Assembly: GCA_963788225.1 (NCBI GenBank)
Contig: CAWBGI010000002.1
Location: 1,488,001 to 1,552,000, forward strand
DNA: 64,000 nt
Reading direction: 5' to 3'
From: Sulfotelmatobacter sp963788225
GTDB taxonomy: Bacteria > Acidobacteriota > Terriglobia > Terriglobales > Acidobacteriaceae
Shown: piece by piece, positions 34,893 to 44,400 of the stretch
Numbering within the stretch: the first letter of the stretch is position 1
Layout of the letters: every line of letters begins with the position of its first letter
The notes under the pieces: model-generated
The model's database searches: none
Told to the model about the DNA's origin: nothing
What the model saw: the letters and a program-made list of their open reading frames with translations, nothing else
Translations under genes and position numbers: made by a program

Positions 34893-37800
34893 ATGACGTG
34901 GGCAGCTAACCTTGCTTTTCTTGTGTTGACCGTGGCCTGTATGCTCCCTGCGGAAGCGCTGGCACAAGGCGAAACGACGAGCGCTATTGTTGGCGAAGTG
35001 AGGGATGTGACTAACGCAGTTGTGCCCCACGCCAACGTGACGATTACAAATCACGAGACTGGCCTGAAACGTAGCGCACAGACCGACGACGCAGGCCGGT
35101 TTAATTTCCCACAGCTGAAGCCTGGCACTTACTCGGTCAAAGCGGAGGCTGCCGGTTTCGAACCGCAACAGAATGACAAAGTCGTTTCGGGCTTAGGTCA
35201 GAAACAGACCGTGGATTTCACGCTCAAGGTCGCTCGATCCAATGAAGTGGTTGAGGTTAGCGGTGAAGCCACACTCATTAATCCGGAAAATGCAAACACT
35301 TCCACGACCCTGAATGCGCCGGCGCTGGAGAATCTCCCGAATCCTGGCGGGGACTTAACCTATCCTCTGCAGTTTTCGCCGGGGGCCCTCATCAACACAG
35401 CGGGCAGCAGCAACGACTTCGTCGGTGGCACCAACGGATACGGCAACGTGGAATTTAACGGTCTGCCTGCACTCTCGAACGGCTACATCGTCAACGGGCT
35501 GGAAACTAACGATCCTCTCACCAATCTCAACAGCGGTCTTTCCACCAACCTCGTCCTGGGATTGAACTCGATCTCGGAGGTGACGGTCAACACTCTTTCC
35601 TATTCTGTCGATCAGGGCCGCTATGGAGCCTCCCAAGTCAACTACGTGACTAAATCCGGCGCCAATCAGTTTCACGGGAACCTTTACGAACTGTGGAATG
35701 GGGCGCTGTTCAATGCCGCGGACTACTTCACCAACGCGACGCCGGGGAATCATAAGCCCGGATCGACAGTGAATCATTTCGGAGGCAGCATCGGGGGTCC
35801 AATTGTGCACAACAAGCTGTTCTTCTTCTTCGACAGTGAGTGGGTGCGCATCGCACTGCCCATCGTCACGCCGACGATCGTCCCCAGTGCGCCATTCCAG
35901 CAATATGTCTTGCAGCAACTACCGCCGCAGTCAACTCCGTTTTATCAGAAGATGTTCTCGCTCTATGGAAATACCGGCGGCACACCCACCGCGATACTTG
36001 GCTGTCCACTGGCGGCGGGGGAGGGTTGCGCCAACCGGCAAAGCGTCTCGCACTCCAGCGACGACCACGAACAGGTACAAACCGTCCGCCTCGACGACAA
36101 CATCAACCAGAAAGATACAGTTTGGTTTCGTTTCCAGGCGGACACCGGTGTACAAGCTGCCTACACGGATCCCATCAATCCGTTGTTCAATGCGCTTTCG
36201 CCGCAGCCTCTATATTCATTTGCGGCAGGACACACTCACGTCTTCTCGCAGAATCTGGTGAACTACTTCAATCCGGCATTCTCCTGGTACGAAAGCCTCT
36301 TTGGGCCAAGCAACTTTCAGAAAACACTTGCGTCTTTCCCGATCGTGTTACAGGGCACCGGAGCCGATCCTTTCACGCCCATCGGAGGGCTCGACAATAC
36401 CTGGGTTCAAGGCCGGCGCGCATCGCGGTTTTTCATCAATGACAATCTTGCCTGGAGCCATGGCGCCCACGAACTGCGTTTTGGAACCAATACCCGCATC
36501 TTGCGCCTGAACGATTATGACTTCGGCGAAGGCACGGTTCCCACAGTCACCTACGCGAACCTTCAGCAGTTTATCGATGGAGTAGCGAACACAGCGTCCC
36601 AGACGTTCCCTTCCAACCCCAACGAGCCCTTTAACTTTCTCAATCTCGATGTCTACGCGCAAGACACCTGGAAAGTGACTCACACATTGACCTGGACGTT
36701 CGGCCTGCGCGACACCTTCAACTCCAATCCGCTGAATCCGCATGATCAAGTCGCCCGACTTAGCGGGTCATTCGGCTCCATCTCGCATGACGTTAATCAG
36801 CCGCTGAACGCCACAATTCAGACTCACCTCGGCAATCTGTTCGCGTCTACGCCCCTAGCGATTCTGCAGCCCAGGACGGCGATTGCGTGGCAGTTCGAGC
36901 CGAAATCGGTACTCCGCACCGGCTTCGGGATTTTCAGCGACATCTTGCCTGGCAGTGTGGCCGACCTCGTCGGCACCAATCCTCCTTACGATAAGACGTT
37001 TCAGGGAGGACTGCTGGGCACTGTGGGCGGCACAGCAATCGCGCCCGGAGTGCTCAACAGCGCCGTAGATGCAACCGTTACCGCGAATCAGATTTTTAGT
37101 TCTGGATTTTCCCAGGGCCAGCTCTCGTGCGCATCGGCCCAGGCTAATCCCGCTACGTGCCTTCCGCCAGTCGCGATCACAGCGGTCCCCGATGGCGAGC
37201 TTCGCGCCCCGTACTTCATGGAGTGGAGTCTGGGAGTGGAACATCAATTCGGATCGAGGGCCAGTTTGCAAGGGCAATATGTTGGCACACGCGCCGTGAA
37301 CCAGCCGTACTCAACCCAGGTCAACGGATACCAGACGGTATGTCGGGGTTGTTTTGCTCCGTTTCCCCACTTGCAGCCAATGGATGCGCGATTTGGCGGG
37401 GTGACGCAGTTCTCGACCGGTGCGAACAGCCACTACAACGGCCTTCAACTCACCGCCGTGAAACGTCTCGGCCATGGTCTGCAAGGGCAAGTCAACTACA
37501 CCTTCAGCCGTTGCATGGATACGGTTTCTAACGGAGGGTTCCTGCAATTTTCCGCGGGAGGAATTCTATCGCCGCTGCCAGGAGAGCTAGCCCGCGACTA
37601 CGGCCCTTGCGACTACGACATCCGGCACAATCTGAACGCGCAGTATGTGTATCAGTTGCCTGTGAAAGTCCGGAATCATTCTTTAGGCTACGCGCTGAAT
37701 GGCTGGCAGATCTCCGGAACCATGTTTTGGCACAGCGGGGTTCCGTTTTCAGTGGTGAGCGCGCCGTACTCAGCGATCAATCCAATCACCCACCAGGAAG

Positions 37801-38351
37801 AGGGAATCGTGCAGGGCAGCGGACCGGAGTTCGCCAGTCTTGTGCCTGGAGCGGATCCCTATTGCCGCCATTGCAACCTTCCCGTTACCGCACTGGGCAC
37901 GATTCAGTGGCTCAATCCGGACGCTTTCATCTCGGCGGTTGATGCGAGTGAGCAAACCTTCCTTGTTAATGGGCAAACGGTAACCGTGCCCGCCGGATCC
38001 TGCTACGGCGCGATCATCCCCGACCCTCAGCATTGCCAATTTGGAAACCTCGGGCGCAACTCACTGCGCGGACCTGATTTCTTCTGGAGTGACTTTTACC
38101 TGACAAAATGGTTTCCCTTGAGCGAGCATGTGAAACTAAGATTTGAGTCTCAGTTTTTTAATGTCTTCAACCATCCGAATTTTGGCCTTCCGAGCGTGGT
38201 GCAGGCCGGCATTCCTGGCCAACCCTCCACCCAAACCGGATTCGGGGCGCTCACCTACACGACTTCTCCGCCGACTGGACTGCTCGGCGTGGGTTTGGGC
38301 GGCGACAGCACTCCCCGCATGATCGCTTTTCAGGCACGGCTTGAATTCTGA
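34893..38351 (+). CDS. TonB-dependent receptor with carboxypeptidase-regulatory-like N-terminal domain (Oar type)
   Basis: The 1,152-residue outer-membrane protein has a signal peptide (MTWAANLAFLVLTVACMLPAEALA) and a GGTGAGGA ribosome site. Residues ~28-120 are a CarboxypepD_reg domain (IVGEVRDVTNAVVPHANVTI, AGRFNFPQLKPGTYSVKAEA). A plug-like region follows, and a large beta-barrel ends with a terminal aromatic (MIAFQARLEF). This architecture is expanded in Acidobacteriota, where it is linked to uptake of large substrates such as oligosaccharides or peptides. The ligand here is unknown. A TonB-family gene is present at 45636-46466. Confidence 0.93.
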   Translation: MTWAANLAFLVLTVACMLPAEALAQGETTSAIVGEVRDVTNAVVPHANVTITNHETGLKRSAQTDDAGRFNFPQLKPGTYSVKAEAAGFEPQQNDKVVSGLGQKQTVDFTLKVARSNEVVEVSGEATLINPENANTSTTLNAPALENLPNPGGDLTYPLQFSPGALINTAGSSNDFVGGTNGYGNVEFNGLPALSNGYIVNGLETNDPLTNLNSGLSTNLVLGLNSISEVTVNTLSYSVDQGRYGASQVNYVTKSGANQFHGNLYELWNGALFNAADYFTNATPGNHKPGSTVNHFGGSIGGPIVHNKLFFFFDSEWVRIALPIVTPTIVPSAPFQQYVLQQLPPQSTPFYQKMFSLYGNTGGTPTAILGCPLAAGEGCANRQSVSHSSDDHEQVQTVRLDDNINQKDTVWFRFQADTGVQAAYTDPINPLFNALSPQPLYSFAAGHTHVFSQNLVNYFNPAFSWYESLFGPSNFQKTLASFPIVLQGTGADPFTPIGGLDNTWVQGRRASRFFINDNLAWSHGAHELRFGTNTRILRLNDYDFGEGTVPTVTYANLQQFIDGVANTASQTFPSNPNEPFNFLNLDVYAQDTWKVTHTLTWTFGLRDTFNSNPLNPHDQVARLSGSFGSISHDVNQPLNATIQTHLGNLFASTPLAILQPRTAIAWQFEPKSVLRTGFGIFSDILPGSVADLVGTNPPYDKTFQGGLLGTVGGTAIAPGVLNSAVDATVTANQIFSSGFSQGQLSCASAQANPATCLPPVAITAVPDGELRAPYFMEWSLGVEHQFGSRASLQGQYVGTRAVNQPYSTQVNGYQTVCRGCFAPFPHLQPMDARFGGVTQFSTGANSHYNGLQLTAVKRLGHGLQGQVNYTFSRCMDTVSNGGFLQFSAGGILSPLPGELARDYGPCDYDIRHNLNAQYVYQLPVKVRNHSLGYALNGWQISGTMFWHSGVPFSVVSAPYSAINPITHQEEGIVQGSGPEFASLVPGADPYCRHCNLPVTALGTIQWLNPDAFISAVDASEQTFLVNGQTVTVPAGSCYGAIIPDPQHCQFGNLGRNSLRGPDFFWSDFYLTKWFPLSEHVKLRFESQFFNVFNHPNFGLPSVVQAGIPGQPSTQTGFGALTYTTSPPTGLLGVGLGGDSTPRMIAFQARLEF

Positions 38352-38371
38352 ACTTATCACTTCCCGGCCAT

Positions 38372-39622
38372 TTAGACACGCACTGCCGCCAGGACTACCC
38401 CTGCCAGCCCTCCGCCCAGCACGACCCACGCCGGATTGATTTTCCACTTCCACAGTACGGCGAGCCCCGCTACAGCGATCGCCCACATCGGCCATCCGCG
38501 CAGAGCGTCGCCTGCCAGCCTTACCGTGACGCCCGCCATCAGCGCTACGGCGCAGACGTTCACGGAGTCGAGGAATGCCGCCATCCATGCGGACCGGCGG
38601 AGTTTGGGCAGAATAGGCCCCAGCGCGCCGACGTAGACGAACGACGGCAGAAAAATCGCCACCGTCGCAACCGCAGCGCCCCACATGCCGCCGAGGAGAT
38701 ATCCGATGAAGGTCGCGGTGGAAAGCACTGGGCCCGGCGTGAACTGGCCAATGGCGATGGCATCCAGCAATTGTTGCTGCGTGAGCCAGTGATGGTCGCG
38801 GACCAACCCTTGCTCGACGAACGCGAACAGCACATATCCACCTCCATAAAGGACCGCGCCTACCTTGAGGAAGAACCAGCCGATACGCGCCAGGGGCACT
38901 CGCCTGGTCAAGGGCATGCCGGCGATTGCTGCCGTCGCGGCGGTCAGGAGGCCGGGGAAGAGACTTGGCAGCAGCAATGATTTCTTCAGGAGAAACAGCC
39001 CGGAAGGGAGTTGGGTAGCGTCCGAGGGTGCGCTACGTCGCAGCTTGTGCAGTCGCTTGGCGATCATTCCCATCAAGCCGCCGCCAAAGAGAATCGCAAG
39101 CGGGCTCAGTTTCGCTAGAAACGCAGCCAGCGCCAGAACTCCGAGCGCGCCTAACCACACATCGTGAATTGCGGTTTTCCCGAGCCGGTATACGGCGATC
39201 GCGATCACTGCGATTACCGCGGGCTTGACGCCCGCCAATAGAGACTCCGCGAGTGGCAAGGTGCCGAAACGAACGTAGGCCCATGCCACCGTTGCAGTGA
39301 TGAGCGCAGCCGGGACGATGAAGCACGCGCCCGCGACCGCGAGCCCGGCCCATCCAGCACGTGCGAACCCTACGTTGATCGCCATCTCGGTGGAGTTCGG
39401 TCCGGGGATGAGGTTGGTCAGGCCCAGCATGTCGAGAAACTGCTGGCGCGTCACCCACTGCCGCTTGCGGACGACTTCATCTTGCATCAGGGCGATATGC
39501 GCCGCGGGACCACCGAAGCCGATGGCGCCCAGTTTGAGGAACAACATGGCCAAGGCGCTCAGGCGCTCGCTGAGCCGGCTTGGGACGTCGGTGGAAGCGG
39601 AGGTGGGGTCCGGCTGGCTCAA
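38372..39622 (-). CDS. chrA: Chromate transporter, long-chain ChrA family
   Basis: The 416-residue protein has two homologous halves of about six helices each. The first half contains FLKLGAIGFGGPAAHIALMQDEVV and GLTNLIPGPNSTEMAINVG. The second contains FFLKVGAVLYGGGYVLFAFVEQ and IAIGQFTPGPVLSTATFIG. These paired GFGGP and PGP motifs are characteristic of CHR proteins, which export chromate or related oxyanions. No chrB or chromate reductase is adjacent, so the physiological substrate is uncertain. It is convergent with the TonB-dependent receptor. Confidence 0.92.
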   Translation of the reverse strand: MSQPDPTSASTDVPSRLSERLSALAMLFLKLGAIGFGGPAAHIALMQDEVVRKRQWVTRQQFLDMLGLTNLIPGPNSTEMAINVGFARAGWAGLAVAGACFIVPAALITATVAWAYVRFGTLPLAESLLAGVKPAVIAVIAIAVYRLGKTAIHDVWLGALGVLALAAFLAKLSPLAILFGGGLMGMIAKRLHKLRRSAPSDATQLPSGLFLLKKSLLLPSLFPGLLTAATAAIAGMPLTRRVPLARIGWFFLKVGAVLYGGGYVLFAFVEQGLVRDHHWLTQQQLLDAIAIGQFTPGPVLSTATFIGYLLGGMWGAAVATVAIFLPSFVYVGALGPILPKLRRSAWMAAFLDSVNVCAVALMAGVTVRLAGDALRGWPMWAIAVAGLAVLWKWKINPAWVVLGGGLAGVVLAAVRV

Positions 39623-39656
39623 GCTAAGGATTGTAGCGTGCTTTCCCCGGCGCGGC

Positions 39657-40264
39657 TTAGCCCTGGCGTAGGAGCTTTTGGGGTGGCTTTTGGGGCTTGG
39701 CGCTTTCTTGCGGAAGTTGGAAGCCGATCCGGGGGCCGCGTTTTTTCTTGGGTAGCATCATTCCCTTGATCGTAGCGAACAAATCCACAATTGCGGAGTC
39801 GTGGGTGTCCAAACGATTTTCCAGTTCGTCGATCTTTCCGGCAAGACGCCGGTTGGTGGCCAGCATCTCACGCAGGCGGATAAAGGCACGGACAACAAAG
39901 ACGCTCATCTGGACAGCGCGCTCGGAATTGAGCACGGTTGCAGCCATGATTGCCCCGTGCTCGGTGAATGCATAGGGTGCGTAGCGGCGGCCACCATATG
40001 CGTGTCTCTTGAGGTCACAATTTGTGACCTCAAGATTTCGTGCTCTTTGGAAGTGAGCTGGAAGACAAAATCCGCAGGAAAACGTTCCCGGTTGCGCTTG
40101 ACCTGCTGATTGAGAACCTTCACCGGCACGCCATAAAGCTCGGCAAGATCGGCGTCGAGGATGACGCGCTGCTGGCGAAGAAACAAGATGCGCGATTCGA
40201 CGGCGAAAGCTGACGCGCTATGCCGTTTTGGCATCCTGAGTAAAATTGCGTCATTGTGTTTCAT
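39657..40264 (-). pseudogene. ORF6N/KilA-N-like DNA-binding domain protein, frameshifted
   Basis: The first part has the ORF6N pattern VESRILFLRQQRVILDADLAELYGV and LNQQVKRNRERFPADFVFQLT, ending LRSQIVTSRDTHM. A break at about 39996-40006, needing one added base, leads to GGRRYAPYAFTEHGAIMAA, then VLNSERAVQMSVFVVRAFIRLREML and a Lys/Gln-rich tail that ends at 39657. Members of this family occur in phages and as chromosomal orphans. The two halves together match a full-length protein of about 200 residues. A 25-bp palindrome within the gene recurs just before the start. Whether the shift is real or a sequencing error is open. Confidence 0.82.
40009..40033. repeat. 25-bp perfect palindrome, copy inside the ORF6N gene
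   Basis: TTGAGGTCACAA (40009-40020) and TTGTGACCTCAA (40022-40033) form a perfect inverted repeat around one base. On the minus strand it encodes LRSQIVTS, a conserved block of ORF6N proteins. Confidence 0.95.
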
Positions 40265-40265
40265 T

Positions 40266-40290
40266 TTGAGGTCACAATTTGTGACCTCAA
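40266..40290. promoter_or_regulatory. Identical 25-bp palindrome immediately 5' of the ORF6N start
   Basis: The same palindrome recurs at 40266-40290, ending two bases before the ATG at 40264 on the minus strand. Only the palindrome is shared, not its flanks. Its position fits an operator, and the two copies could bind one regulator, perhaps the ORF6N protein itself. The regulatory role is inferred. Confidence 0.7.
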
Positions 40291-40386
40291 TCATAGACCG
40301 ACGAAGGGGCAACATCATGCCGATAAGTACGCAATTTCAGTCGCCTTCCCGTTTTGGTGTGATTGTTTTTTGCCAGTTTCCCCGGG

Positions 40387-42186
40387 TTACGTGATGCTGA
40401 CCTCCGTATACGTCCCATACACTTCGCGGAGTGCTTCGCAAATCTCGCCCACCGTTGCGTAAGCTCGCACTGCGTCCACAATATGGGGCATGGTGTTGGC
40501 CGGAGAGATAGTTCCATTCGCACCTGCTTTCGGCTCTTGTGCTGCAGCTTTCTTCAGCGCATCCAGTGCCCGCCTGACCTGCTCGTTCGACCTCCTCGCG
40601 CGCAACGCTTTCAGCTTGGCTGTCTGTTGTCGAGCGACGCTTTCGTCAATGTACAGAATGTTAGGAGCTTCTTCATCAATCACGAACTCATTTACGCCGA
40701 CAATAATTTTTTCTTTAGCTTCCGCAGCGCGCTGGTACTGGTAGGAGGCCTCGGCAATTTCTTTTTGTGGGAAGCCGCGCTCGATCGCCTTTACCATGCC
40801 TCCCATCGCATCCAGTTTGCCGAAGTAGCCGAACGCGCCTTTTTCCATTTCGAGGGTCAGGTTTTCCAGGAAGTATGAACCGCCTAAGGGATCCACCGTG
40901 TGCGTCACTCCTGATTCATAAGCGATGATCTGCTGCGTGCGCAGTGCGATGCGCGCGGCTTCTTCGGTGGGCAGGGCCAGCGCTTCGTCGTATGAATCGC
41001 AGTGCAACGACTGCGTGCCGCCGAGGACCGCGGCCAACGCCTGCAGGGCGACGCGGGCAATGTTATTCATCGGCTGCTGTGCGGGCAGTGACACGCCCGC
41101 GGTTTGGGTATGAAAACGCATCAGCCAAGTGCGCTGGTTCCTCGCACCAAAGCGCTCTTGCATCACCTTGCCCCAAATCTTGCGGGCGGCGCGGTATTTC
41201 GAGATCTCCTCGAAGAAATCATTGTGCGCGTTGAAGAAGAAGCTGAGCCGCGGACCGAAGTCATCCACATCAAGTCCACGGCGCCGCGCCCACTCCACGT
41301 ATTCGATGCCGTCGTACAGTGTGAACGCTAGTTCCTGCAGAGCCGTAGAACCGGCCTCGCGAATGTGGTAGCCGCTGATGGAAATCGTGTTGAAGCGCGG
41401 CGTGAACTGCGAGCCGAACTCGAAGGTGTCGATCACCAACCGCATGGACGGCGCGGGCGGATAGATGTATTCCTTCTGCGCGATGTACTCCTTGAGAATG
41501 TCGTTCTGGATGGTGCCGGAAATCTTTTTCCAGTCCGCACCCTGTTTCTCGGCCACCACCAGATACATCGCCCAGAGCACCGAGGCAGGCGAGTTGATGG
41601 TCATCGAGACCGTCGTCTTTTCGAGGTCGATGTCGCGGAACAGAATCTCCATGTCTTCGAGTGAATCAATTGCTACGCCGCACTTGCCGACCTCGCCTTC
41701 GCTGGCCGGGTGATCAGAGTCGTAGCCCATCAGCGTGGGCAGGTCGAAGGCGACGGAGAGGCCGCCGCCGCCGTGCTCGAGCAAATATTTGTAGCGCTGG
41801 TTGGTTTCTTCGGGCGAAGCGAAGCCGGAGAACTGCCGCATGGTGTAGAGCTTGCCTCGATATCCGGTGGCGTGAATGCCGCGCGTGAAGGGAGGCGCGC
41901 CGGGATAGCCCAGATACTTTTCCTCGCTCCAATCCTCGGGGAGATCGGCTTGCGTGTAGAGGCGGCGAATGGGGACGCCGGAGATTGTGGTGAAGCGGGC
42001 GTTGCCGCGATCGTCGAGATTCACGCCGGTGGGCGCCCCGACCGGCCGTTCGGGAGATTTGTCGAGCGTGGGAGCGAGTGTCTTCTCAGCCCACTCCTTC
42101 TCGGCAGCCGAGGGATGGCGGTTTTCAAAAACGTCAGCGATAGGATTTTCGGCAACTTGCGGCTTAGACGGCTTTTTCTCCGGCAT
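40387..42186 (-). CDS. Methylmalonyl-CoA mutase large (catalytic) subunit
   Basis: The 599-residue protein is the TIM-barrel catalytic part without a fused B12-binding domain. It has TMRQFSGFASPEETNQRYKYL, GLSVAFDLPTLMGYDSDHP, TTVSMTINSPASVLWAMYL, FRFHTQTAGVSL-type blocks and THTVDPLGGSYFLENLT. It isomerises (R)-methylmalonyl-CoA and succinyl-CoA, or an analogous acyl-CoA, using adenosylcobalamin bound by the separate small subunit at 33420-33836. It would complete propionyl-CoA and branched-chain amino-acid oxidation. Upstream lies the ORF6N gene, which is unrelated. Confidence 0.95.
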   Translation of the reverse strand: MPEKKPSKPQVAENPIADVFENRHPSAAEKEWAEKTLAPTLDKSPERPVGAPTGVNLDDRGNARFTTISGVPIRRLYTQADLPEDWSEEKYLGYPGAPPFTRGIHATGYRGKLYTMRQFSGFASPEETNQRYKYLLEHGGGGLSVAFDLPTLMGYDSDHPASEGEVGKCGVAIDSLEDMEILFRDIDLEKTTVSMTINSPASVLWAMYLVVAEKQGADWKKISGTIQNDILKEYIAQKEYIYPPAPSMRLVIDTFEFGSQFTPRFNTISISGYHIREAGSTALQELAFTLYDGIEYVEWARRRGLDVDDFGPRLSFFFNAHNDFFEEISKYRAARKIWGKVMQERFGARNQRTWLMRFHTQTAGVSLPAQQPMNNIARVALQALAAVLGGTQSLHCDSYDEALALPTEEAARIALRTQQIIAYESGVTHTVDPLGGSYFLENLTLEMEKGAFGYFGKLDAMGGMVKAIERGFPQKEIAEASYQYQRAAEAKEKIIVGVNEFVIDEEAPNILYIDESVARQQTAKLKALRARRSNEQVRRALDALKKAAAQEPKAGANGTISPANTMPHIVDAVRAYATVGEICEALREVYGTYTEVSIT

Positions 42187-42289
42187 GAGGACCCCAGTGT
42201 TCTCTTTGTGATGATAGGGAAGAGCGCGCCAGCGGGCAAGTTGGGCTGCGAGTGCGTTAGAACGAACGGTCGGACTGGCAGGCGACCCG

Positions 42290-43057
42290 CTATTGCGGCG
42301 GCTTGCGGCTCAGTTCCCAAGCTTTGGAGTATTTCCACGACACGTAGCCGGCGTGGTAGAGGTGCAGCAGCAGGCCTTCGCGACCGTCGAGGAATCCGAG
42401 GCGTATGAAGTAGTTGTAGATAAACGTCGCCACGGGGCGCAGGACGATGTTGGTGAAACTGAAGCTGCGATGACCTTTGGCAACCGCCAACTGCGCGCCC
42501 AGTGACGAATAGCGATTCATGTGGCCGAGGTAAAGGGTGAGGTTGGGATAAGTGTAGTGCACCATCGCGTTCTTAAACTGGCGCGTTGTTTGCGGCACGT
42601 CGGGCTTCAGTTCGCAGCGGTCGTGGGGATCGTGGCCGGTTACGAATCCGTGCCCCCGGCGGAACAGGCGCAGTTTGGGATCGGGATAAAAACCGCCGTG
42701 GCGGATCCAGCGGCCGAGAAAAAGATTCTTGCGCGGGAGACGGTAACCGCTCACTGCATTTGGGTCGGCGCTTGCAGCGCGGATTTCCTCCGCTAGCCCC
42801 GGGCTGACTTCTTCGTCGGCGTCAAGCAGCAGCACCCAATCTCTCGTGCACAACTCGATTGCGTACTGCTTCTGCGCAACGTAGCCGCGCCACGGTTCGA
42901 CGATTACACGCGCTCCGTGTTCGCGCGCGATTTCGCAGGTGCGATCTTTCGAGCCGGAGTCAACGAGCACGATTTCATCGGCCCAGGCGACGCTGGCCAG
43001 AGTGCGGCCGATGTTCGCCTCTTCATCCATCGCGACGATGGCCACGGAGATCGTCAT
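42290..43057 (-). CDS. Family 2 glycosyltransferase, LPS core type (WaaE-like)
   Basis: The 255-residue protein is a GT-A enzyme: VAIVAMDEEANIGRTLASV opens the nucleotide-binding domain, DEIVLVDSGSKDRT follows, and LLLDADEEVSPGL holds the DxD-like metal site. It resembles KdtX/WaaE-type transferases that add a sugar to the LPS inner core, but the acceptor is not certain. Its ATG overlaps the upstream GT39-like stop by four bases, so the pair forms an operon for surface glycan assembly. Confidence 0.9.
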   Translation of the reverse strand: MTISVAIVAMDEEANIGRTLASVAWADEIVLVDSGSKDRTCEIAREHGARVIVEPWRGYVAQKQYAIELCTRDWVLLLDADEEVSPGLAEEIRAASADPNAVSGYRLPRKNLFLGRWIRHGGFYPDPKLRLFRRGHGFVTGHDPHDRCELKPDVPQTTRQFKNAMVHYTYPNLTLYLGHMNRYSSLGAQLAVAKGHRSFSFTNIVLRPVATFIYNYFIRLGFLDGREGLLLHLYHAGYVSWKYSKAWELSRKPPQ

Positions 43058-44319
43058 TCAGCAACGCCTCGTGTGGTGCGACTGCGAGCTTCGCACAACA
43101 AAAACACCAACAGAATAAACAATTCAGGTTCGATGGGATGGCGGTAGCGGGCATGCGGGTACACGAAGTAATAGACCGTGGGATAAGTCAAGACGAGTCC
43201 GGCGAAAAGCCATGCCCCCGGACGCTTCTGCCGCAGCGCACGCACCAATCCCCAGATCGCCAGTACCGAAGATGCAAGGAACAGGGAACTGCGAAAATCC
43301 CAGGGAGCCGCGCTGTCGGTCGGTCTGGGGACGCCGTTCCAGTAATAAAAAAAACGCTTCAGGCTGATCACCGCGAAGCGCTCCGGGTGGGCGCGAATCC
43401 ACTCGAACGCCAGCCGCCTGCACTCGGCTTCGTAGGCAATCTCGCCGAGGCGCTCGAACTTCTCCAGTTCAGGCTTGTTGAGATTCGGCTGCAGCGTAGC
43501 GATTAACATGCCATCGGCCAGCTTGTTATTGCCGAGACGAAACTGCAATCCGAAGTCGTCGCGAATAAAAACGAAGCGGCCAAACGCCCGATAGTTACGA
43601 ACCAGCCAGGGCGATAGGACCAGAAAAAACACGAACGACGAAACCACGACGCCGGCTAGCGATGGCAGACCTTGCCGGTATCTCTGTCGCCACACCCACA
43701 GCCCACAGAACGGCAGGAAGGCGAGCATCGTGGGATTGGCCAGCGCTCCCACGCCAAACAATGCGCCGAAGAGAATCCATCCCAGCCAGCCCGGCCATTG
43801 CTCCAACTCCAGCGCGACGAGAAAGATCAATGCCAGGATCAGTGGAGTGAAAGTCGTATCCCAGATCCAATGAATGGACCAGTACCAGACATAGGGATTG
43901 AAAGCCCAAACGCGCGCCGACCAAATGGCGACCCGCGGGCCGAACGTTCTGTGCGCGATCAGATAAACGGGAATGGTGGTGAGCGCGGCGAAGATGCAGT
44001 TGATCGAGAGCAGAACCCACGCCGAAGCGAGGGTGTAGACGCCGAAAATCTTGAAGACTCCGCCAATCAAATAGGGATAAAGCGGAGGCTCCCATGCGCT
44101 GGGGCCGGTATTTGCTCCGTACGGATTGCTGAAGCCCTGCCCCAGGGCAATCGAGCGGCCTACGCGGCCCATTTCAAAGCCAAAGCCGAAATTATCTTCT
44201 CCGGGGCGAGTGTGGTACTGGCGGAAGACGCCGATCGCTGCCACCTGCACAACCAACGACAGCAGCACCATCCACCAGACAGACCGCGGGATGGCAGGAA
44301 AGTTCGGTGGTTGCATCAC
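43054..44319 (-). CDS. GT-C (GT39-like) membrane glycosyltransferase
   Basis: The 421-residue protein has about ten membrane helices. The first outer loop carries RPGEDNFGFGFEMGRV with acidic residues expected in GT-C active sites, followed by SAWEPPLYPYLIGGVFKIF, a motif of the PMT/ArnT group. The C terminus returns to hydrophobic segments and a basic end. It probably uses a polyprenyl-linked sugar at the periplasmic face. The next gene overlaps it by four bases and encodes a cytoplasmic GT-A transferase, so the two may act in the same glycan pathway. Confidence 0.82.
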   Translation of the reverse strand: MMQPPNFPAIPRSVWWMVLLSLVVQVAAIGVFRQYHTRPGEDNFGFGFEMGRVGRSIALGQGFSNPYGANTGPSAWEPPLYPYLIGGVFKIFGVYTLASAWVLLSINCIFAALTTIPVYLIAHRTFGPRVAIWSARVWAFNPYVWYWSIHWIWDTTFTPLILALIFLVALELEQWPGWLGWILFGALFGVGALANPTMLAFLPFCGLWVWRQRYRQGLPSLAGVVVSSFVFFLVLSPWLVRNYRAFGRFVFIRDDFGLQFRLGNNKLADGMLIATLQPNLNKPELEKFERLGEIAYEAECRRLAFEWIRAHPERFAVISLKRFFYYWNGVPRPTDSAAPWDFRSSLFLASSVLAIWGLVRALRQKRPGAWLFAGLVLTYPTVYYFVYPHARYRHPIEPELFILLVFLLCEARSRTTRGVAE

Positions 44320-44400
44320 GGGCGAGTTTATCAGGTCTGAACCGGTCCGAGGCGCGGCGAGACCAGTTCACGCAATCGCTTCCGCTTTACTTTTCCGCTT

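Noticed and set aside
39657..42186. A prophage remnant suggested by the ORF6N gene
   Set aside because: No integrase, capsid, terminase or other phage genes flank it, and ORF6N genes also occur as isolated chromosomal genes.
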